Positions 7,048-13,958 of a stretch of 15,172 bases of DNA are shown here, piece by piece (the first letter of the stretch is position 1; each line of letters opens with the position of its first letter). The DNA lies in the NCBI GenBank assembly GCA_026770585.1, contig MU646416.1, positions 518,122-533,293 of the forward strand, written 5' to 3'. The notes beneath the pieces are model-generated. The model was not told the DNA's origin and did not search any database. It saw only the letters and a program-made list of their open reading frames with translations. This DNA is from Baffinella frigidus (Eukaryota > Cryptophyceae > Cryptomonadales > Baffinellaceae). The position numbers were made by a program, and so were the translations under genes.

Positions 7048-10000
7048 CTGTCCCAAGAGAGGAAGCGCCGTTTATGCAAGGCGGTTGGCCCAGGGGGTGG
7101 TAAGAGAGCAGAACATGGTAGGTGACTGTCTAGACTGTAGGTGACTGTCTACAGTCTAGACAGTCACCTACTCTAGTCTAGACAGTCTCCTACCCTAGTC
7201 TAGACAGTCACCGTACCTGCAATGCGGCGAGAGTGTGAAGACTATCCGGGGATAGGCCCGCCTCGACGGACGTTGGAGCCATTGGCTAGAGAGAGCCAGG
7301 ATTAGTCAACGGGGGCCGGGGCGGGCCTATCCCCGGATAGTCCTCACAGAAAGCGTTGTTCATGCAAGGGGCCTCTGAAAGAGACCTTTAGAGCGCGGCC
7401 CACCGAGACAAAAGTCGAGAGTGGAACGTCTCAAAGCAAAAGTGGAACCTCTGTTAACTTAAGAAGTAACAGTGGAATACGGCCGCCATGCCACGCCAGG
7501 TCACAAGAGGGAATTTCAGAACGCGACGTTTCGTTTCGTGGTACTCCAGAGATATCTGGGTTACACGAACCCAGGGGTACAAGAACCCATAACTTAAGCA
7601 CCCGTACCGGATTTGGGGCCTGAGTGTTCTTATTTTTGCACCAGAGGGTTGACTCAGGGTGTTCTTGTGAACCAGATTTATCTCAGAAACGGGATTTTTA
7701 AATTCGTTTTCTTAAGTCAATTCCTGTACAAATTCGTCAACTTATGCGCAGAGAAAAGAATAAGTTGACGAATTTGTGAAGGAATTGACTTAAGAAAACG
7801 AATTTAAAAATCCCTTTTTTGAGATAAAGATACCCCTGTACATGAGAATGCGTCACCCGGTGAGACTAATGCGAAAAGCTTACGTTAACGGACCCCTCAA
7901 GTCCCTCGTTAACGTGGGTTTGCCAGCTCTAAAACGATTTTAAAAGCGATTTCAGGACTTTTAAAGCCCAAGAATGTTTTCCATTATAAATTTTGTACCA
8001 CAGTTGCTACTCCGTTACCGTAAGCTTTTTGCATGAAGACGCAGCGCCTCGTCCTTCCCACAACCGGGCTTTTACCGGACTCCGAGGAAAAAACGGCACA
8101 CAATTTGAACCAACCAACTCACTTTTCTCTCTGATCAGGGTCCACTCGAGGCTAGAAGTGTGACTATTTTAAAACAGTCATTCTTTTCCAAGTGAAGAGA
8201 AAAAAAGAATTGTGTAGCAATTCTCACACAAATAGGGGCATTTGGTCACGTATTTCAAGTTATAACTGGAGATACATGACCAAGCATGCCCGTGACTGGT
8301 ACTAAATTTTACAAATCCACATTTAAAATACTCCCTCTTCCTGCCTCGAGTGGGTGGTTACTTTACCGTATCGGTTACTTTACCTTATCCTGGTACAAAT
8401 ATTTACAACCCCACATGTAAATAGGATCCTCTAGCATTCTCGAGTGGGTGGGCGCAGACATTGAAGATCTTGCCGATTTCGGGAACGCGGTTGATCGTCA
8501 CCTGTTTAGGGTTTAGGGTTTAGGGTTTAGGGTTTAGGGGTTAGGGTTTAGGGTGTTGGGTTTAGGGTTTGGGGTTTATGGTTTGTGGTTTATGGTTTAT
8601 GGTTTATGGTTTATGGTTTATGGTTTATGGTTTATGGTTTATGGTTTTTATGGTTTATGGTTTATGCTGTTTGGTTTATGCTGTTTGGTTTATGGTTTAT
8701 GGTTTTTATGGTTTATGGTTTATGGCACAGGGTTCAGGGTTTCGAGTTTCGGGTTTCGGGTTTCGGGACTAGGGTTTCGGGTTTCGGGTTTCGGGTTTAT
8801 GGTTTAGAAAGGTGACCTCGAAGGTGCCGTTGCCAAAAACCACGAAGGGCGCGTACTCCATAAACGGCGTCAGATTCCGGATCTGTTTTGGGCACACGTT
8901 CAATTCAAATCAAATCAGTCTATGATGGGCAAAAATTCAGTGTGCATCAAATCGCTTTTTCGTGCTATCTTACAGGTGGAATGGTGTATCTTAGCGTCAC
9001 ATAGCTGTACCGTAGCAGAAACCCACCCATAAAAAGACCACGCAGGGTGTGTGCTCGATGAACGGCGTCAGATTCCGGATCTCATCCGGTCAGGTATTTG
9101 ATTTAAATGGTTTGGAGTCCCCCGAATGAACGAAATTTACTACACGTCTGTCACGTCCAGCCCTTATTATTACTTGTAAGATCAAACGTGTAGTAAATTT
9201 AGTAAACAGATTCCGGAGCTGCCTTCGGGCCGGACAATTACTCATCTGCAATCGGGGTGCATAAAAACATAAGGTGCTTACAAACGGAAGAGTGTACCTC
9301 GCCGACTTGGTGGGAGTTGACGTTGAAGGTCACGACCCGCTTGGAATGAATGAGACGGTATGCAACACAGTAGGGAGATACGGAATGCCGCACGAATTAA
9401 TTCACGAATTAATTAGCAATTAATTAATAAAATCCACACGGTGGGCTACGAGGGTTTCGAGACCCCTAGATTTAGCGGTAACGTGACCAAATTTGCATTA
9501 GAAGATCCTTCAAGTTATGTGCCCACAGGGTAAGTTGACTTTTGATGAAAGGTCCGTGGTCCACTGTATGGTAGGGCGTCCACGCTCACCACGGCGACTT
9601 GGTGGGAGTTGACGTAGAAGGCCACCACCCGCTTGATCCGTAGGAACAATCCTATGTCCCTACGGATTGCCTACCGTAGTGTCCTATGAATTATCCACTG
9701 ATGGAATATGCACGAAACCCCTCTGTAGTCCGCTGCGTGGAGCCACTCCAGGCACTTGGGTGGGGTATTCCTTCCTCGTTCTTGGAGCCGTTTGCTCGTT
9801 CTTGGAGCCGTTTTTATGCTAAAAATCGACTTTTGAGAAAAATTTGCCCTCAAAATGACTTTTGAATACCCCCCCCTCCAGCCCTGCGTGGTGCAGCACC
9901 TCGCCGACTTGGTGGGAGTTGACGTAGAAGGTCACCACCCGTTTGTCCAGGTTGCAGATCAGCCCAACCTGGTTTGGGGTTTAGGGTTTAGGGTTTGGGG

Positions 10001-13000
10001 TTGAGGGTTTAGGGTTGAGGGTTGAGGGTTTAGGGTTTAGGGTTTAGGGTTTAGGGTTTAGTGTTGAGGGTTTGGGGTTTAGGGTTTAGGGTTTAGGGTT
10101 TAGGGTTTAGAGTTTGGGGTGTATGGTTTATGGTTTATGGTTTAGGGTTCAAGGTTTAAGGTTTAAGGTTTAGGGTTTAAGGTTTAGGGTTTAGGGTTTG
10201 GGGTTTAGTGTTTAGAGTTTGGGGTGTATGGTTTAGGGTTTAAGGTTTAGGGTTTAGGGTTTAGGGTTTAAGGTTTAGGGTTTAGGGTGTAGGGTGTAGG
10301 GTTTAGGGTTTAGGGTTTAGGGTTCAGGGGTTAGGGCCCAGGTTGCAGATCAGCCCAACATGGTCCAAGTTGGATTCAGTGTCCCAACGTTTGCGAGAAC
10401 CAGAGAGGTGAACCCGATCCGCCCTACACCTAAACTCCTGATCCCTAAACCCTCAACCCACCCTAAGCCAAGGATTCAGTGCACCTTATTGCCCTCGGCG
10501 TAGTACTGATGCCCCCCAGAGACGACCTAAGTCTAACGCTGCAAACAACCCTACACCCTACACCTAAACTCCTGAACCCTACACTCCTGAAGCCTGAACC
10601 CTCAACTCCTGAACCCTAAAATCCTGAACCCTAAACTCATAAACCGTCAACTCCTGAACCCCAAACCCTAAATCACCTTATCGCCCTCGCCGTAGTACTG
10701 ATGCCCCCCAGAGACGACCTCCCCGATCGCCATCAGCCTCCATCATGGAGTATGCTCCAATGAACCCCACACCCTAAACCTAAACTCCTGAACCCTAAAC
10801 TACTGAACCGTAAAGCACTGAACCGTAAACTACTGAACCGCAAACTACTGAATCTTAAACTCCTGAACTCTAAACCCTAAACCCTAAATCACCTTGTCGC
10901 CTTCGCCGTAGTACTGATGCCCCCCAGAGACGACCTCCCCAATCGCCATTAACTCCCCCGAGGATGAGAGCCCGTAGGAGTTGTACTGCGCCCACAGGCA
11001 GGCACATTCAGTCCCGTAACGGGCTTGGCGTTGGAGCCATTTCGTACTTTTAGGGTTTATTATACCAGGATTTGTACCGGCAAACATTTTATCTATTAGG
11101 CGCGATGACATTGCTATCAGCTCCCCCGAGGCTGAGAGCCCGTACGAGTTGTACTGCACCCACAGCCACGCCCTTTTCGGTCAGAGTTTGCCTTGGCGTG
11201 GGAGCCATTTCGTACTTGTAGGGTTCGAAATACCAGAATTTGTACCGGAAAACAATCAGAGTGGCGGAGAGCCCGTACGAGTTGTACTGTCCTCAAACGA
11301 TGATAGTTATTGGATACCCATAAACTCGCGAAATCCCACAGTTAAACCCATTCAAGCCCGTCACCTCATAGATTATATCTCAGATTTTGGCTTGGCGTTG
11401 GAGCCATTTCGTTCTTTTAGGGTTTACAATACCAAGATTTGTACCGGAAAAGAGCTAGAGGTCGGAGCCCCCCGCGCGATGGTCAACTGATTCGGGAGGT
11501 TTCTTGTCCACATGATGAAAGTTGTTGGGTACCCACAAACTATCCCCAAATGACGAAATTCATTGATGGCCATTAACTCCCCCGCGGATGAGAGCCCGTA
11601 GGAGTTGTACTGCGCCCACAGGGAGGCACAGTCAGTCCCGTCACGGGCTTGACATTAGAGCCATTTCGTTTGGCGCGGCGTTGGAGCCATTTCGGCACAG
11701 TTAGCGCGGCGCAGTCCGAGAGAGTCTAGCTCTACCTGAGTAAAACTGGGCTCGCCATGAAAATAAATTTAGACCAGAAACTCCAGTACAAAAGGTCACC
11801 TGAAATGCGTTTTGGCGAGCCCAGTTTTATTCAGGCAGAGCTAGAGACCGCACGAGGCTATCCATGCAAACAGAATAAAAGAACATTTTAAAATTGGTGG
11901 GTAAATGATCACGTTTCCGTACGGATGTCCGTACGGAAACGTGATCAAATGCTGACTTTTGGCGTGTTTCCTGGGCAATAATCCAATAATTAACTTATGA
12001 ATCTGTTCGCATGGATAGCCTCGTGTGGGAGTCCCCGTGAACGGCCGGCGAATTAATAGTGACGCAACCTATAAATAGTTTTGTAAAGCAACTCGTTCCT
12101 GGTACAAATTATAAAACAAGGTCCATTCAAAACTAAAAAGGGCTCCAATTCCTTTTTAAACGAGGTCTTGTTTTATAATTTGTACCAGGAACGAGTTACT
12201 TTACAAAACTAATTTAGGTTGCGTCACTATGAGAATGAGCAGGAGCAGTGAGGGGATCCTCTGTTCGGGTGATACGAGGCGAGGCGGCCAGGGCGGGGGG
12301 ATGAGGGAAGAATCTCATGGGAAAACGGTTTTAATTTAGAACTTTTGATTCAATAAAAATTACTACACAAATACTTTAATATTACTAGTAAAACTCGTTA
12401 TGTGTAGTTAATTCCATTGCCAGCAAGTTTTGAATTAAAAACGTTTCCCTGTGAAATCGCAGGGAATGGGGGACACCTTCTCAGATGGAAGGTACTGGTT
12501 GTTGTGGATGATGGTGGATGACCCGATGCCTGCGGGGATAGGGTTTCAGGGGTTTGGGTTTTTCGGGTTTAGCCGTCAAGTCGCGAAACCAGGTAGGGAG
12601 GTCAGGGTTGAGCCCCGTTTGTCTGCACCACATAGTGCACCAAATCTTGTGGATGACGGTCGATGGCCCGATGCCTGCCCACACGAGGCCACCACAGCAC
12701 CCTTTTTAAATATCGATTGTAGGCGTTTTGTATGGAGTGGGTCACGTGGCTACACGAAAAACGTGTAGCCACGTGACCAAACATGCGAAAATTACTACAG
12801 GGAAGGTACTGGTTGTTGTGGATGATGGTCGATGACCCGATGCCTGCGCCCGAGTCACAGTCAGAGCGGTGAGGGCCCCCAACCTCTGTACCTCTGTGAA
12901 CCTTAGACCCCAACCTCTGCACCACCCGAGTGCACCAATTTCATTCGAGTTATCTGAATCAATGGGGGTCGGTGAAAACATGGGCTGGTTGGCTGTGAAA

Positions 13001-13905
13001 CACTTCCCTGGAGCCATTTTGGTATTCCCGTTCACAAGGGGAGACTAAAACTTTCCACAGACGCAGCATTCACGCCTTGATGTGCTATTATGTATCGATC
13101 AAGGCTCCAAGAAAAGTCGTCTCAGCTGAACCCGTACGCAGACTCAAACCAATTCAAACGGCTCAAATCGGATCAAATTTGAAAATATCCCCAACTCACC
13201 CATGAGAAGGAAGCCGGAGTGCGAGAGTTTTTCGACAGTGATTTCGAAGAAGAAGGACCCGTCCCGGTACCGCGCCGCCGCCCGAATCTGCTCCCCACAT
13301 CTAATTAGACCATCAATTTAATTAGAAAAGGCCCCAGTTTCTGGCCCCTTGATTAAGTCCAAAAGTTAATTCCTGGTACAAATTTTAAAACTCCAGATTT
13401 TCTAAAACCCCTTTGCGAACTTTTGACCATCAAGTTGATGGTCTAAGGGGTCCTTAGACCATCAATTGATGGTCAAACAAGGATCCAGAAACTGCGGCCT
13501 TTTCTAACGAAATTAGACCATCACCACAGCCATGTTACTTGATGTTACTGCGTGTTACTATGAATCTGCCCACCCCACATCCAATGGATCCAACGTTATC
13601 TTAGCTCCCCCACATCCAATCAGACCATCAACAATTAGACCATCAGCACACGCTTCGACGGAAATTCCGACCAGCAATCTGGCCGAAGTGTCGGTTAATA
13701 AGATGTGTTTGTACCGAGCAGTTTTTAATTAGTACCACGAACATAAATGGACCGACAGTGATCTCGAAGAAGAAAACCCCTTCCCAATACCGCGCCGCCG
13801 CCCGAATCTTCAAACCCAGAAGTGGCAGGTTTCACTGTATGGGTGATATGTGGGTGCTAATAATATATATATATACATATATATATTTATATATATACAT
13901 ATATA

Positions 13906-13958
<53 letters not shown>

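Larger units (their letters stand above)
10429..10892. repeat. CCCTAAA / CTCCTGAACCCTAAA array at the donor end of intron D-E
   Basis: Opposite orientation to 9972-10335. Three blocks (10429-10460, 10545-10676, 10762-10892) with a longer unit, ACTCCTGAACCCTAA or ACTACTGAACCGTAA, alternate with two exon D echoes. The last block touches the exon D donor. Confidence 0.94.

Noticed and set aside
6829-7125. Plus-strand 98-codon frame
   Set aside because: Covers SPRY exon H on the opposite strand; the minus strand has a splice acceptor and an in-frame continuation.
7119-7212. CRISPR array
   Set aside because: Repeats are in mixed orientation with irregular or no spacers, in a eukaryotic intron.
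8553-8815. Plus-strand frames full of F-M-V-Y-G-L-W repeats
   Set aside because: They are translations of the 7-bp TTTATGG/TTTAGGG array in three frames; no start context, domain or neighbour supports a gene.
10884-11159. A 91-codon gene containing two SPRY fragments
   Set aside because: It fuses exon D with a 5' echo across intron sequence; the splice acceptor at 10986-10988 explains the true exon boundary.
11100-11700. tRNA genes, prompted by GGTTCGAAAT at ~11222
   Set aside because: No acceptor-stem pairing or D/anticodon arms around it; it belongs to the tandem intron unit.
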